This document shows, in pieces, positions 27,348-39,653 of a stretch of DNA of 64,000 nt (position 1 is the stretch's first letter; each line of letters starts with the position of its first letter). The DNA comes from Boswellia sacra (lineage: Eukaryota > Streptophyta > Magnoliopsida > Sapindales > Burseraceae), in NCBI GenBank assembly GCA_013180625.2, contig SNVD02013269.1, forward strand, positions 310,001 to 374,000, given 5' to 3'. The notes below the pieces were generated by a model. That model searched no databases and was not told the DNA's origin. It worked only from the letters and a program-made list of their open reading frames with translations. Position numbers and translations under genes: made by a program.

Positions 27348-28587
27348 ATGGGTTGACTTCCGAATTTATTCATTCCACGTGGAACGGGTCGAATACAAAT
27401 GGTTACGGGTCTTCAGTTGGGTGGTCCGAGAAAATCCCCAAACTTCGCTTTTATTTTCCAATTGCCCCAGCGACTTTCACTTTTGTTTAGCCAAATATTA
27501 TGCTACCCCGAATTTGGTAAAAGATTTTACCCCTCTCATTATACAAGAGTACTCTCCTTGCATTCCCGTTACTTTAACTAAGCCAATATTAACTATATAT
27601 TTGATATATATTAGGGCAAGGATGCCATCATCGTCCCCAGTTAATGTTAATCTCTACATTTAATCTAAATCGGGGATGGCATGTGGTTTCCTTCAAAATT
27701 GAATTTAATCTACATGCCTACTTCATCCCCCTTTGCATGTAACAATTACATCTAAAAGATAGGATTCCATACTAACGAGTAACGATGTTTCAATGCTATA
27801 ACCAATTCAAAATTAATAAATATGGGTAAGAGAAAAACATCAAGAGCCACAAAAGTTAACTTCTTTCTAATAGATGGATGTGATTAATAACAAATTAAAT
27901 TAAAGATTTACTTCGTTTTACCTTGTTGAAGTTGGATATGTCAAATTGCATATCACGATTTGATTGATATAAGCTAAAAGTGCACCGCTTGGACTACTAG
28001 GGAAAATTACTCTAGCCTCCTAAAGTTCGATAGAACTATGAAAGTCCGTAAGGTTTCGAAAATATACGCAGATACCTTAACTGTTACCTATTGGATAAGA
28101 TTTTATATTTAATAGAAGGAGATTACTCTTGTAATTATGTTTTCATTAATAAAACAAAAAGCCAAATTTTAACCCTTTGAGGTCCGCCAACTCAGCAAAA
28201 ATATTAATAAATTCTTTTTTAATAAATTTTAGTTGATTAGCAATAATTAATTGCTTTTATTTAAATACATAATTATATTAAATAATTCAACCTGATCGTT
28301 AATTGAAGATGATAAAATGACCCATCGGATTTGGACTCAGCTGTGACCCATGCATAACATTGTTAATTACATGAAATCCTATCAGTTTGCTAAAAATCAT
28401 CAAAATAAGAGTGTTTGTTATAGTTATAACTGTGTACATATTAATTTTGTTTATTGAATTATTGTACTGGATTAGTATATTTGATTTTTAGTTTGAATAT
28501 ATTGTTAAAACATGGTTATAGTTATATGCTATATGTTTATATATGTTTTAATTTTTGATAAACATAAGATTAAAAAATTAAATTGTA
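27348..28587. other. Intergenic
   Basis: RPS15 upstream region, then AT-rich DNA without a recognisable gene. The open frames at 27379-27663 show no family motif. Confidence 0.5.
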
Positions 28588-28699
28588 AATAACAGGGCAG
28601 GGTTGTTCTGGATCTACTGAAATATTTTTACCTCACCCTGCCCTACCGGGACTAAATACTTGTTGCCTTGGACTGCCCACCTTATTGTCATCCCTATGG
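28588..28699. mobile_element. Remnant of a GC-rich palindromic MITE family
   Basis: The opposite strand reads GACAATAAGGTGGGCAGTCC then AAGGCAACAAGTA and GGGCAGGGTGAGG. This follows the order of the palindromic element at about 48108-48290 (GGCAATAGGGCAAGGCAGG, GGGGCAACTAGTACCC, CACCCCGC). I read it as an older, partial relative. Confidence 0.4.
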
Positions 28700-29159
28700 T
28701 TAACTAACTAAATCACCATTGCCTTATCACTTCAATATTATCTTATCAACTCACCGGAGTTCTATCCCACCACCGCTCAATCACCACCATAGTTACCTCA
28801 CCACAAAAATTAAAAAAATAGAAAAAATATTACAAATAACAGTAAACTAAGGCCTACTAGGGCTTAATATCGATATATCCCTCACGTTTTATATAATATT
28901 ATCTATAAACTTATTAAAATCAAATTCTTTTAGATTAGACTCTTGACACATTAAAAATATATATAATAACTGTTATACTCTTCAACCATACTATTATTTA
29001 TTATTTAAATATTTTATTATTGACTAACAATTAAATCAAAGAGTTACAAAATTTTTACCCATAACCTTATACTAAAAAACAACATATATAAAACTTCCAA
29101 TACAATAAATTATAAAACTCAAGAAAAAAATACATAATAAAAGTCAAATTAAAAATAAG

Positions 29160-30334
29160 GGATAGTTTCATATATGACCCTAAGGTTTGCCTAAGTGTAA
29201 GTGACCCTTACTTTTTGGAATTAGCTTGAAATGACTCTACCAATTGTCCTTCGTTTTGTTACCATGAGTGAAAAGGGGGTGTATTAGTCATGTTATAGAA
29301 ATTTTTGAATTAGAAAATGTATAGACGAAAATGATATATGTAGTTTATTTATTAATTTTCCTTTTTTCTTTTTCTTTTTTCCCTTTTCTCTCTATTTTTC
29401 TCTTTTTTTTTCTCTTTCTTCTTCTTCTTCTTCTTCCTTCTGCGAACCAAACTCCGCTGCCTTCTCCCTCTCCTCCTCCTTTTGTCTTCTTCTCCAACAA
29501 CACCCTAATAGCATCAATGGCTTGAACAGCTCCATCACCTCCCAACTCGTTTCCACCTCCGATTAAAAAAAAAAAAAGAAAAAAGAAACAACCAAACACA
29601 GACAAAGAATCGCCAGTAAACCAAAATCAAATTTTTTTTTTCACACACAGCAAGCCAGCAATAACCATTTTCTCTTCCAATCCTTATTTCCTTTCTTGTC
29701 TCTCCATTGCTCAAAATAAAACAACCTAAATTATGCATTATCAACCCAGAGTCAATTACACTCATCATCACCTAAATCAAACCCCAAATAAATTAATTAA
29801 ACAAATCCAATTCACTGCCAATCTAAATCCACAATTATTTGCAAGACTCACAAATCCAACACCAAATCCTTAATTTCCATCATTATCAACTCAACAAATA
29901 GAAGAAATCATAAATCAACAACTCTAAATTACTGCTGCCAACCTTCAAAATCAATATGCAGAAGATTGAATCAAAAATCAATATCAATATGCAAGAAAAT
30001 AAAGAGAAGAGAAAAAGAAAGAAGAAGAAGAAGCAGCAAGAGAGGAAGAAATCTATTGGATCTTTTGTACGGAGGAAGAAAGAGAGAAGAAGTAAACAAA
30101 ATAAAAAATAAAAAAGGAAGAAGACGAAAGAGGGAAGAGAGAAAAGAGAGGAAACGAGTTGCCGGTTTGCTGTGTGTCGAAGACGAAAGAGAAGAAAATG
30201 AGGAAAGAGAAAAAAAAAGGGTAATTCCGTTTCCAAGAACGAGAGAGACGGGAGAAGAAAAAACGAACAAGAAAAGGACCATTCGGTTTCCAAGAAAGAA
30301 AGGTTTTCCAAGAAAGAAAGAAAGAGAGGAGGTA

Positions 30335-30368
<34 letters not shown>

Positions 30369-30516
30369 TATAGAGGGGTATAAAAGTCTTTAAAGCATAA
30401 ACCATCCTCTTTAAAACAAAGTCAGCGATGGTAAGAGCCATTTGAACCTTATTTCGAAAACTGAAAGTTATATACAAATTAGATCAAAATTCAAGGCTAC
30501 GTATAAAATTTATCCT
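29160..30516. mobile_element. Non-autonomous MULE-like element with perfect 9-bp TSD
   Basis: The 9-mer AAAAATAAG occurs on both sides (29151-29159 and 30517-30525). The ends are diverged inverted repeats: GGGATAGTTTCATATATGAC on the left and, on the other strand, AGGATAAATTTTATACGTAG on the right; the similarity can be followed for roughly 130-180 bp. The interior is low-complexity: pyrimidine-rich at 29345-29500 and purine-rich at 29990-30345 on the same strand, then a TA repeat at 30352-30371. The long open frames inside are by-products of this composition. No transposase. A 9-bp duplication with long TIRs points to the Mutator superfamily. Confidence 0.65.
30352..30371. repeat. (TA)n microsatellite
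   Basis: About ten TA units after a long A run, inside the element at 29160-30516. Confidence 0.85.
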
Positions 30517-30620
30517 AAAAATAAGAAGTTAAATAATAAATGAGATGGTATTTGTAATGATCTCCGGTTTTAATTTAATTTTGATTGAAGAATAACTAAA
30601 TATTTAATCAATCATATTTT

Positions 30621-30798
30621 AAGGGTGTGTTCGTTTATGAATTCGATATTTTTGTTTTTAATTAAATTTAGGAATATGTGATTAATTTTAAATTATTTTA
30701 AATTTTAAAAAAAATATATAATTAAAATTGAATATAAATTATATTAAAAAATATATAACACAAAAAATAAGATTCAGATTCATATAGGAACAGGCCTA
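30621..30798. mobile_element. Small hAT-like MITE (putative)
   Basis: Left end AAGGGTGTGTTCGTTTATGA and right end, read on the other strand, TAGGCCTGTTCCTATATGAA form an imperfect terminal inverted repeat around an AT-rich, self-complementary interior of about 180 bp. The flanking 8-mers (CATATTTT and AACATTTT) match at 6 of 8 positions. Confidence 0.45.
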
Positions 30799-31059
30799 AC
30801 ATTTTTCAGCGTACATAAGCGGTTAGTTTCAACTCTAACAGAAATATAAAAAGTGTTTTTTACCTTTATATCTAATTAGTTAATATATATTGGAAAATAA
30901 AAAAACAAAATTCTTTAATTTTTTTTTAGGTTCTTCCCCGCTTCATTCATCTACCTTTATCGCTCCTCCCCTGTCAATCACCTCCTGGTATCCCATTCCA
31001 ACCCGTTCCCTTCACTTCTATCGTCTAAATGAAAAACCCAATTTTCTTTCACTTCCGAG

Positions 31060-31619
31060 TGTTATGCACAAGCGGAAGCGATAACCAATAGAACAACCAA
31101 ATGCACAACCACAACTATGCCAGATAATTGAATATAATAGCAATTAAAGAGGCAACCAATCAACCACAATGCAGAAATAGAATACACACCAGGATTTAAC
31201 GAGGTTCGGTATAAGTACCTACGTCCTCGGGCGCCGCTGAAGAAACTTTCCACTATCTTCAAAGAGAATTACAAACTTTTGGGCTACAATACAAATTCCA
31301 CAACTATTGGGCCAAACTGCAATTACCCAAATAGTTGGGTCAAACTATAATTACCCAAACAATTGGGTAATACTACAAATACCCAAAATAAAAGGGGAAA
31401 AACAAATATTACAAACTTTAAGGTCCTTACGGAAAGGCCCTTAAACTATGAGGTCTTATTTGCGAGACCTTACAACTTTAGGGGGGTGGAGAATATTTTC
31501 TTGGGACACAAAACAATTTCCCATAAGGCTTCTTTTATAAGCCTTCAAGAGACCCACATTTTAGAAGCTAATCGATGTGGGATCTTTAAAAAACTTCATA
31601 TGAGCCAAAAAAGCTAACA
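31060..31619 (-). repeat. 3' LTR of the Copia element
   Basis: 560-bp LTR, homologous to 35884-36444 with substitutions and small indels, most diverged toward its U3 part (31480-31600). A polypurine tract (GGTGGAGATTT on the minus strand) lies just inside at about 31620-31633. Confidence 0.9.
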
Positions 31620-31720
31620 AATCTCCACCTTGGCGAATATGCCGACCCATCACAAATTTTTTCTTTTCCCCACATTCTCTATCACAACTGCAACGCCTCC
31701 AAATGCGCCCAATGGCGCAG

Positions 31721-34700
31721 TCAAACAGGCACAATGTTGATCAAGTCCAAACAATGACTGAACTTGATCGCTGTCACAACCTTAGTCAACATATCTGCGG
31801 GATTCTCGGCAGTCCCAATCTTCTGAAGTAAGATTCTCCCTTCATCAATGATCTCCCGCACAAAATGATACCGAACATCAATATGCTTCGTACGAACATG
31901 GAACACTGGATTCTTAGCTAAGTGAATAGCACTCTGACTGTCAGAATAAAGAGTAATCTTCTTCTGCCCAATTCCCAATTCATCCAGTAATCCCTGTAAC
32001 CAAATAGCTTCCTTCACAGCCTCTGTCATTGCCATATACTCTGCCTCTGTAGTAGACAAAGCCACTGTAGACTGTAAAGTAGACTTCCAACTCACTGGTG
32101 CTCTTGCAAGAGTAAACACATAACCGGTTGTCGACCGACGTTTATCCAAATCACCAGCATAATCAGAATCAACATAACCAATAGCACACTGACCACATGT
32201 ATCATCCCTCTCAAAGACTAAGCCAACATCTACGGTTCTCAACAAATACCGTAAAATCCATTTCACTGCTTGCCAATGTCCTTTACCAGGATCATGCATA
32301 TACCTGCTCACAACTCCAACTGCATGTGAAATGTCGGGTCTCGTACACACCATAGCATACATCAGGCTACCAACTGCATTAGCATACGGAACTCGAGACA
32401 TATACTCTCGTTCCTCATCTGTACTAAGAGATAAAGATGCACTGAGTTTCATATGAGGAACAAGTGGGGTACTTACAGGTTTTGACTACTCTGTAATGCC
32501 AAACCGCTGTAATACCTTCTTCAAATACTGCTTCTGAGTCAAACAAATCTTGCTTCTTCCTCTATCTCTGCTAATCTCCATGCCAAGAATCTTCTTAGCT
32601 TCACCCAAATCTTTCATCTCAAACTCTCGATTCAACCGAGTCTTCAACTTTGCAATTTCTTCGACATTCGTCGAAGCTATCAACATATCATCAACATACA
32701 AGAGTAGATAAATGAAAGAACCATCATGTAGCCTATGAAAATACACACAATTATCAAATTTGCTTCTTGTGTACCTCTGACCCATCATAAACCGATAAAA
32801 TCGCTTATACCACTGTCTGGGAGATTGCTTCAAACCATAAAGCGATCTTTTCAGTTTACAAACCAAGTTTTCCTTACCAGCAACTCTGAATCCCTCTGGC
32901 TGAGTCATATAGATTTCCTCTTCCAAGTCACCATGTAAAAATGCAGTTTTACATCAAGTTGAACTAGTTCCATATTCATCTGAGCTACCAAGGCCAACAA
33001 AATTCTAATGGAAGAATGTTTCACAACTGGAGAAAATACCTCATTGTAGTCAATTCCTTCCCTCTGAGCGTAGCCTTTAGCTACCAACCTTGCCTTGTAG
33101 CGGATGTCATTCTTATCAGGAAATCCATCTTTCTTTGCATATACCCATTTGCACCTAATTGCCTTTTTACCCTTCGGTAGTTGAGCTAGCTCCCAAGTTT
33201 CATTCTTCTGAAGAGACTGCATCTCTTCGCTCATAGCTGTCTTCCACTCATCAACTTCAGAACATCTGACTGTCTCTCTATAAGTGGAAGGAACATCAGC
33301 ATCTACAATTGGAAGTGCATAGGCCACCATACCAGCAAATCGAGCAGGTCTGCGAATCTCACGTCTTAGCCTATCAATTGCAATAGATTTTTGTTGCTAT
33401 TGGGGTTCCTGAGTAGAACCCTCACCATCATCTCCCAAATCCTCCTCTGTCACAAGAGTATCAACATCTGTCTCAACAGATCTAACTGGGTTCAATGTCG
33501 TCTTTTCAAACTCTACCTACTGCTGAGTATGCTCCACCTGCTGTGGAGTACCATTCACCTTTGTCTGGTTTTCTGATTTCTTCAACATTGAAGACTCATC
33601 AAATGTCATATCTCTGCTGGATACAATCTTCCTTGAACTAGGACACCAAGACGATATCCTTTCACTCCTGAAGCAAAACCCAAGAAAATCGCTTTCTTGG
33701 CTCTAGGATCCAGCTTAGATTCTTTCACATGATAATATGCAGTAGAACCAAAAACATGTAAAGAATCATAATCAGAAACAGGTTGTCCAGACCATACCTC
33801 CAATAGAGTTCTATCACCAATAGCAGCTGAAGGTAGACGATTAATGAGATGACATGCATAAGTCACAGCCTCAGCCCAAAACTCTTTGCCCAACCCAGCA
33901 TTGGACAACATTCACCGAACTTTCTCCAGCAATGTCCGGTTCATGCGTTCTGCCACCCCATTCTGCTGCGGTGTACCTCTAACAGTAAAGTGACGTACAA
34001 TACCTTCATCTTGACACAATTTCAAAAACTGATCACTGCAATACTCACCACCATTGTCTGTTCTGAGATGCTTGATCTTCTTGCCAGTTTGTGTCTCAAT
34101 CATCTTTTTCCATTTAAGGAAAGCACGAAGTACATCATCTTTTGATTTCAAACAGTACACCCAAGTTCTTCTAGAAAAGTCATCAACAAAAGTAACAAAG
34201 TAGTGCCTACCTCCCATAGATGCGGTTTTAGTAGGTCCCCACACATCTGAGTGAACATAATCAAGAATACCCTTGGTATTATGAATAGCGGTGCCAAATT
34301 TCACTCTCTTCTGCTTTCCCAGAACACAATGCTCACAGAAATCCAGCTTGCAGGTCTTTGCACCTTTCAATAAGCCTCGTTTTACCAAACTGAATAAGGC
34401 TTTCTCACCTGCATGTCCCAAACGCATATGCCACAGTCTCGTAATCTCTGAATCTGCATCATTATCAGAAACCATAGCCGCTGATCCAGTAACTGTACTA
34501 CCATTATAGTAATACAAGTTGTTCCTCCTAGTGCCTTTCAATACCACAAGAGCGCCTGAAGTGACCCTCAGAATACCATCTCGAATAGATATACCACAGC
34601 CTTTAGATTCTAAGGCTCCCAAAGAGATGAGATTCTTCTTCAACTTCGGTACATACCGAACATCTGTCAGAACTCTAGTCAGTCCATCATGATTCCTCAA

Positions 34701-35717
34701 ACGGATCGAACCTATCCCAGCAATATGGCAAATATCATCATTACCCATATACACAACTCCACAATCAAGCTCCTCAAACTGAAAGAACCAATCCCGATGT
34801 GGACACATATGATAAGTACAACCCGAATCCATAATCCACTCATCAGAAACAGAAGTGGATGGATGACCAACTAGACAAATATCTGAATCACTATCATCCT
34901 CACGCTCAACAACACATGCATCAGAAACAGCCTTGCCCTTATCTTTCTTTTTCAACTTAGGACAATCTTTCTTCCAATGCCCTTTCTCACGACAAAAGGC
35001 ACACTCATCTTTTCCTAATCTACCCCTCGACCAAGATTTTCCCCTTTTTCCTGGTTTTCTACTATGACTACGCCCTCTCACTGTCAATGCATCTACTGAC
35101 TCATCCCTATGTTCCCTTTGATCTTTCTTACGAATTTCATAATTCAACAAAGCAGAACAGACTTCTTCAAAAGACAGTTTATCTTTCCCATGGATAAGAG
35201 TAATGCACAAATGATCTAATTCATCCGGAAGTGAGCCAATCAATAGCATAGCCTTAATTTCATCTTTGAAGATTTCATCTAAGTTTAACAAATCAGCAAT
35301 TAACTTATTAAACTCATCAATATGAGAACTGATGCTCGTACCTGGTTTCAACTGGAGACGGAACAATCTCTTCAATAGGTACAGCCGATTCTCATTGCTT
35401 TTCTTCATATATTTGTTCTCCAACGCCTTCCACAATTTGCTTGCAGATGTCTCCTTAGTGAACGGATACTTTTATTCTCTACACAAGCAAGAGCAAATCA
35501 ACCCACAAGCTTTTATATTAAGCCTGTCCCAATCTCTTGCACTGATATCTTCTGGTTTTGTTTCTTCCAGAACAATATCCAAATCCTGCTGATACAACCC
35601 GTCCAACACCTCACTCTGCCATAAGCCGAAATTATTTCGGCCATCAAATTTTTCAACATCTATTTTTGCATTTGTCACAGTCATTGTCTTCTCTAATATA
35701 GTCGACGATGATGCCAT
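31721..35717 (-). pseudogene. Copia gag-pol polyprotein, broken
   Basis: Order as in Ty1/copia: gag start at 35717 (MASSSTILEKTMTV, with FDGRNNFGLWQ), zinc knuckle C-X2-C-X4-H-X4-C (CAFCREKGHWKKDC) near 34980, protease DSGCTYHM near 34820, integrase with HMRLGH...CEHC zinc site and catalytic DVWGP, TDNGGEY and GVAERMNRT, reverse transcriptase with LLYVDDML near 32700, and RNase H with STTEAEYMA near 32030. The frame is interrupted at about 35472, 33912, 33606, 33330-32905 and at a stop near 32486, so no full polyprotein can be made. Confidence 0.9.
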
Positions 35718-35869
35718 AACTACCTCTCATAAATAAGCTCGATACACAAATCACCAATAACCAAGCTCCAAACAAACTATTATATTCAATAACTAGCAAT
35801 CCAAAATCAACAGCCCAGAACAGTAGTAAGTGCTTCAATGAAATAGCCACTAACTACCCAAAACCTTCG

Positions 35870-35881
35870 GCTCTGATACCA
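35870..35881 (-). other. Primer-binding site of the Copia element
   Basis: Reads TGGTATCAGAGC on the minus strand, two bases inside the 5' LTR. This is complementary to the 3' end of initiator methionine tRNA, the normal primer for plant Copia elements. Confidence 0.92.
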
Positions 35882-35883
35882 AT

Positions 35884-36444
35884 TGTTATGCATAAGCGGA
35901 AGCGATAACCAACAGAACAACCAAATGCACAATCACAACTATGCCAGATAATTGAATATAATAGCGACTAAAGAGGCAACCAATCAACCACAATGCAGAA
36001 ATAGAAAACACACCAGGATTTAACGAGGTTCGGTATAAGTACCTACGTCCTCGGGCGCCGCTGAAGAAACTTTCCACTATCTTCAAAGAGAATTACAAAC
36101 TTTTGAGCCACAATACAAATTCCACAACTATTGGGTCAAACTGTAATTACCCAAATAGTTGGGTCAAACTGTAATTACCCAAACAATTGGGCAATATTAC
36201 AAATACCCAAAATCAAAGGGGGAAAAAACAAATATTACAAACTTTAAGGTCCTTACTGAAAGGCCCTTAAACTATGAGGTCTTATATGTGAGACCTTACA
36301 ACTTTAGGGGGGTGAAAGATATTTCAATTTGGGACACAAAATAATTTCCCATATGGCTTATTTTATAAGAGCCACATGAGGCCCAATTTTGGAGTCCCAC
36401 CGATGTGGGATCCTTGTTAATGCATATGAGCCAAAACACCAACA
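35884..36444 (-). repeat. 5' LTR of the Copia element
   Basis: 561-bp LTR ending in ATAACA next to the primer-binding site; homologous to 31060-31619. Confidence 0.9.
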
Positions 36445-37394
36445 GTATACTCTTGGCTTTTGAATCTTAATTAAAACTGAAAATTTTGTTGTAGGGCATA
36501 TGAAAATTTTTTATAATCACTCAAATTAAACACACATATAAAGACAGTGTCATGTACAGGTGAAACACAAAATAATGCACTCGTCAAGGTAGCTAAGCAT
36601 ATGAATTTGCGGATGCGGGAGTCTTCGCGTGTATCTCCTTAAAAAATTATATATAGTTATTGAAGATTCCCGTTGCATAGAGACAAGTATAAAAAATTGT
36701 GGCACCCGTCTAAAAAGGTTAGTTAATTTGAAAAAGACTTATCCGAAGAAAATTAGGTAAAAAATTCCCCTCATTAATTTATGATCGATGAATTCCAAAC
36801 CATGACAAACTGAGGCTCCCCTCAAAATCTCTGATCGGCAGATCAGTTTAGGAATTAATGTACGAAATGTTCAGAAAACACTACTTCTCTCAAGTTGCTT
36901 AATTTCTTGAAATTAAGGCATCACATATCCGATTAAAGTTTTTGAAATTTACAAAAAAACGCAAAATTCGTTTTGATTATTTGAAGGGTTTTTTTTTTTT
37001 TTTTGGTTTTGCTAATCGTCTAAAAAGCACAAAATATATTTTTAAGTGATCAAAGCAACAATGTTAATAATCATGAACAAATTAAGTACTTAATCTCATG
37101 TGGACGCGTTCCTCCGGATCAACCAAAGTTCAGCTATGTACGTGCGAAGTAAACAAGGAAACCTCAAGCCAAGCCACAACAAACTGAGTTAACTAAGCCA
37201 CTGACGTCCTTGCCAATTCCTAAGCTTCATTCATGCAAGATTCAGACATCAGTTATTCAGTTAGAAGCAACAGAATAATTATTAAGATTTTGTCTTGGAA
37301 TTCTATAACTACTTTGAAAAGATCTCTTCCAACAAATAACTTAATTAATTTCTCTTGAGCTCCACAAGCAAAAGCATACCTTCACTCCCTGCTC
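36445..37394. other. Intergenic between Copia element and small gene
   Basis: No gene recognised. A T-run lies near 36987-37002. The last part is the promoter of the gene at 37527. Confidence 0.5.
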
Positions 37395-37402
37395 TATATA
37401 AA
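37395..37402 (+). promoter_or_regulatory. TATA box of the small gene at 37527
   Basis: TATATAAA in the context CTCTATATAAATGC, about 130 bp before the start codon: a strong plant TATA match at a plausible distance. Confidence 0.65.
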
Positions 37403-37526
37403 TGCTTCACCATGCATGCAAAACCTTCAACAATTTTTCATCTTACAAATATATACCTACAAATAAGCCTACCCACCACCACACTCACACATACAGCTAG
37501 AGTAAGGGAAAAGAAGCTGGGGAGGA

Positions 37527-37871
37527 ATGGCCACTGGAGCAGCTGAGATGATGCTACAATGTGTCTTTAATGGAATTATACCAATGCGTGATATGAATAT
37601 CAAGCGAAGGACTTATCACCGCAACTGCAGCTGCGCGTTGCACAAGCTAAAAAGTGTTTGTTACGATACTTGTTCTCCGAGAAGGAACGTATCGTTCCCT
37701 CGGAAAAAGGCATGGAAAGATCATCATTCCTTGTTGTCCATAGCAACTTGTCAATCTTTTCTTCTCAAGGATACCACAACAGTAGCTGACTGGGCTAGTG
37801 GGCTTTGTACATACATGACACAAATCGAGAAGATTTGTTTGAAAGTACAGATAAGTATAAGAAAAGATTAG
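37527..37871 (+). CDS. Small uncharacterised plant protein with Cys/His-containing core
   Basis: Intact single-exon frame of 114 residues. It begins MATGAAEMMLQCVFNGIIPM, followed by a basic, Cys/His-containing block (RRTYHRNCSCALHKLKSVC then YDTCSPRRN and VSFPRKKAW). The pattern N-CSCALHK resembles a small plant-specific family of unknown function that I recall opening with a similar MATGAAE... sequence, but I cannot name it firmly. There is no signal peptide or membrane segment. A TATA box and normal leader precede it, and codon use looks genic, unlike the transposons around it. The last 30 residues have no visible motif; the C-terminus may differ if an intron removes them. Confidence 0.65.
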   Translation: MATGAAEMMLQCVFNGIIPMRDMNIKRRTYHRNCSCALHKLKSVCYDTCSPRRNVSFPRKKAWKDHHSLLSIATCQSFLLKDTTTVADWASGLCTYMTQIEKICLKVQISIRKD

Positions 37872-38241
37872 AAACTCAGAATCTATCTAATAACTAAATT
37901 TTTGTTTCTCTGCTTCTAGGTCTCCGTTGCTTTTCAAGATATAAATTATAAAGGTTATCTTTAGCAAGGATTGGACTATTTGCAACCTACTTTCTCCTAT
38001 GCACACCAAATTTTTTTGGTAAAAAAGTATATTATTACAAAATTACTCATATATCAATTCACCATAAGTAAAATAAACCCAGATTATAACTCACATTAAT
38101 TTTGGATTTTTATACACAACAATACATTTATCTCTCAAGCCTATTTCTTCTCATCTCTTTTTCTTTATCAGGTATTCTATCAAATCCCTAGCACACAAAT
38201 CAGTAGTATATTTAACATATTATAAACCCCCATCTTCAAAA

Positions 38242-39644
38242 GGCAAAATTTCCATGACCCTCGGCTTTGCACTAAATACGAGATAACCCTCACCTTTCAA
38301 AAATACATAGAAATGACGTTGTTAGAGACCGTTTGTGATCGTGGGTGAGATGAGGGGTATGTTGGTAAATGTGTAAAATCATTGAATTGTCAGGGAAGTG
38401 ACACGTTTTCTTTTTGATTTCAATATCTAAACAAAAAAGCCTTGCTTTATGTCTTCTTATGGGAATTGCTACAGTATAATTGATATATAATAAAATAAAA
38501 TTTTAATTTATATAAAAGTTATAAATAAGTATATAATAAAAAAAATAGATTAATCTACCGTGTACCTATTATATGGTAGACCAAAAATCAAAATTATATA
38601 AAACAATAAACTCGAGGAGAGAGAATATCCGTTACATTTCTTTTCAGATATAGTGCTGGTTTTATTTATTAGCAAACACCCAATACAAAGACTTTACTTA
38701 AGAGGAGACATATGGTAACATATATATATATATAGCTCTAATACAATTTTTATATATGGGCATTAAATATCTCCATCAAATATGGAGAATGAAAAGATAC
38801 ATCTTCCACTGGATCGAGCAAAGGTGCTGCAAAAGCATAGCAAGTATTAAAATTGTAGGACTTAATGTCTGCTAAGAGTGATTCTGCCCATAATTTCCAA
38901 TTTGTTCAGCTTATGCTTCAAAGAAAACATCATTATTGATCTTGTGCTGCTTATAGTAGTTGTACTGTGGTTACGGTGGAAAGTTAATCGCTTGAGGAGG
39001 GTTAGGGTGATGATGGTGAGTTTTCAAGGATTTGAGGATTCATAAGATTTAGATGGTGGATGCTCAGGCTGCTTTCATGGTCAGGATTGATCTGTTGGTT
39101 TATCGTTTGCTTCACTTGCGATTTGTATAGGAGTAAGTACTGTTGTTGTCGTCATTTCATAGTCAGCACTCAACACCATCTGCACAGTAAGGGATTACAT
39201 GCGACCTCTATCAAATTAACTAATCTGTTGAATATCAAAGAGCTTGTGGAACTAGTCAAAAAAATTATGAGTGATGCTTTCTATTTATATAGAGTCATGA
39301 AACAACCACGGCTAAGCAACGGCTAATTTTCAACGAAGAAAGAGGTAAGTCAATACGGGTGATTAACAATCAAATACTAGAGGCAGTGTTATCTATGAAA
39401 ATTTCAAAGGTTCAGTAGGGTTATATAGGATTACAAATTTAATTTTGAAATTATGTAGAAAAAAGGTGGGTTAACTGCAGTTGTCAGACAATGTCTTGGG
39501 ATGTCAGAGGGGTACACTAGTTTACATGGTATTCCCATCATTTCAACAGCAAGTCTCTAATAGTGGAGTCATTTCTATCTATTTTTGAAAGATGGGGCTT
39601 ACTTTGTATTTAGGGCAAATCTCAGGGTAATGAAAAATTTTTCC
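38242..39644. mobile_element. Non-autonomous MULE-like element with ~95-bp TIRs
   Basis: Left end from 38242 (GGCAAAATTTCCATGACCC) and right end to 39644 (on the other strand GGAAAAATTTTTCATTACCC) are inverted repeats over roughly 95 bp. Shared blocks include GCAC/CCTAAATAC, CTTTCAAAAATA and ATAGAAATGAC. Flanking 9-mers are TCTTCAAAA (38233-38241) and TTTTCAAAA (39645-39653), 8 of 9 matching. The 1.4-kb interior has no transposase; the open frame at 39060-39326 is unrecognised. Confidence 0.72.
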
Positions 39645-39653
39645 TTTTCAAAA

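Larger units (their letters stand above)
31060..36444 (-). mobile_element. Copia (Ty1) LTR retrotransposon, TNT1/Tork-like, degenerate
   Basis: Complete structure on the minus strand: 5' LTR 36444-35884, primer-binding site, gag-pol relic, polypurine tract, 3' LTR 31619-31060. LTRs begin TGTTGG or TGTTAG and end ATAACA (read with the element). They are about 560 bp each and differ at many positions, so the insertion is old. No 5-bp target duplication is seen: the flanks are CCGAG on the left and GTATA on the right. Either the flank has changed or the ends are from recombined copies. Confidence 0.92.

Noticed and set aside
29966..30477. Long overlapping frames on both strands (Lys/Arg/Glu-rich on +, Leu/Phe/Ser-rich on -)
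   Set aside because: They arise from a GAAGAA-type purine run inside a non-autonomous transposon; there is no domain and no complexity.
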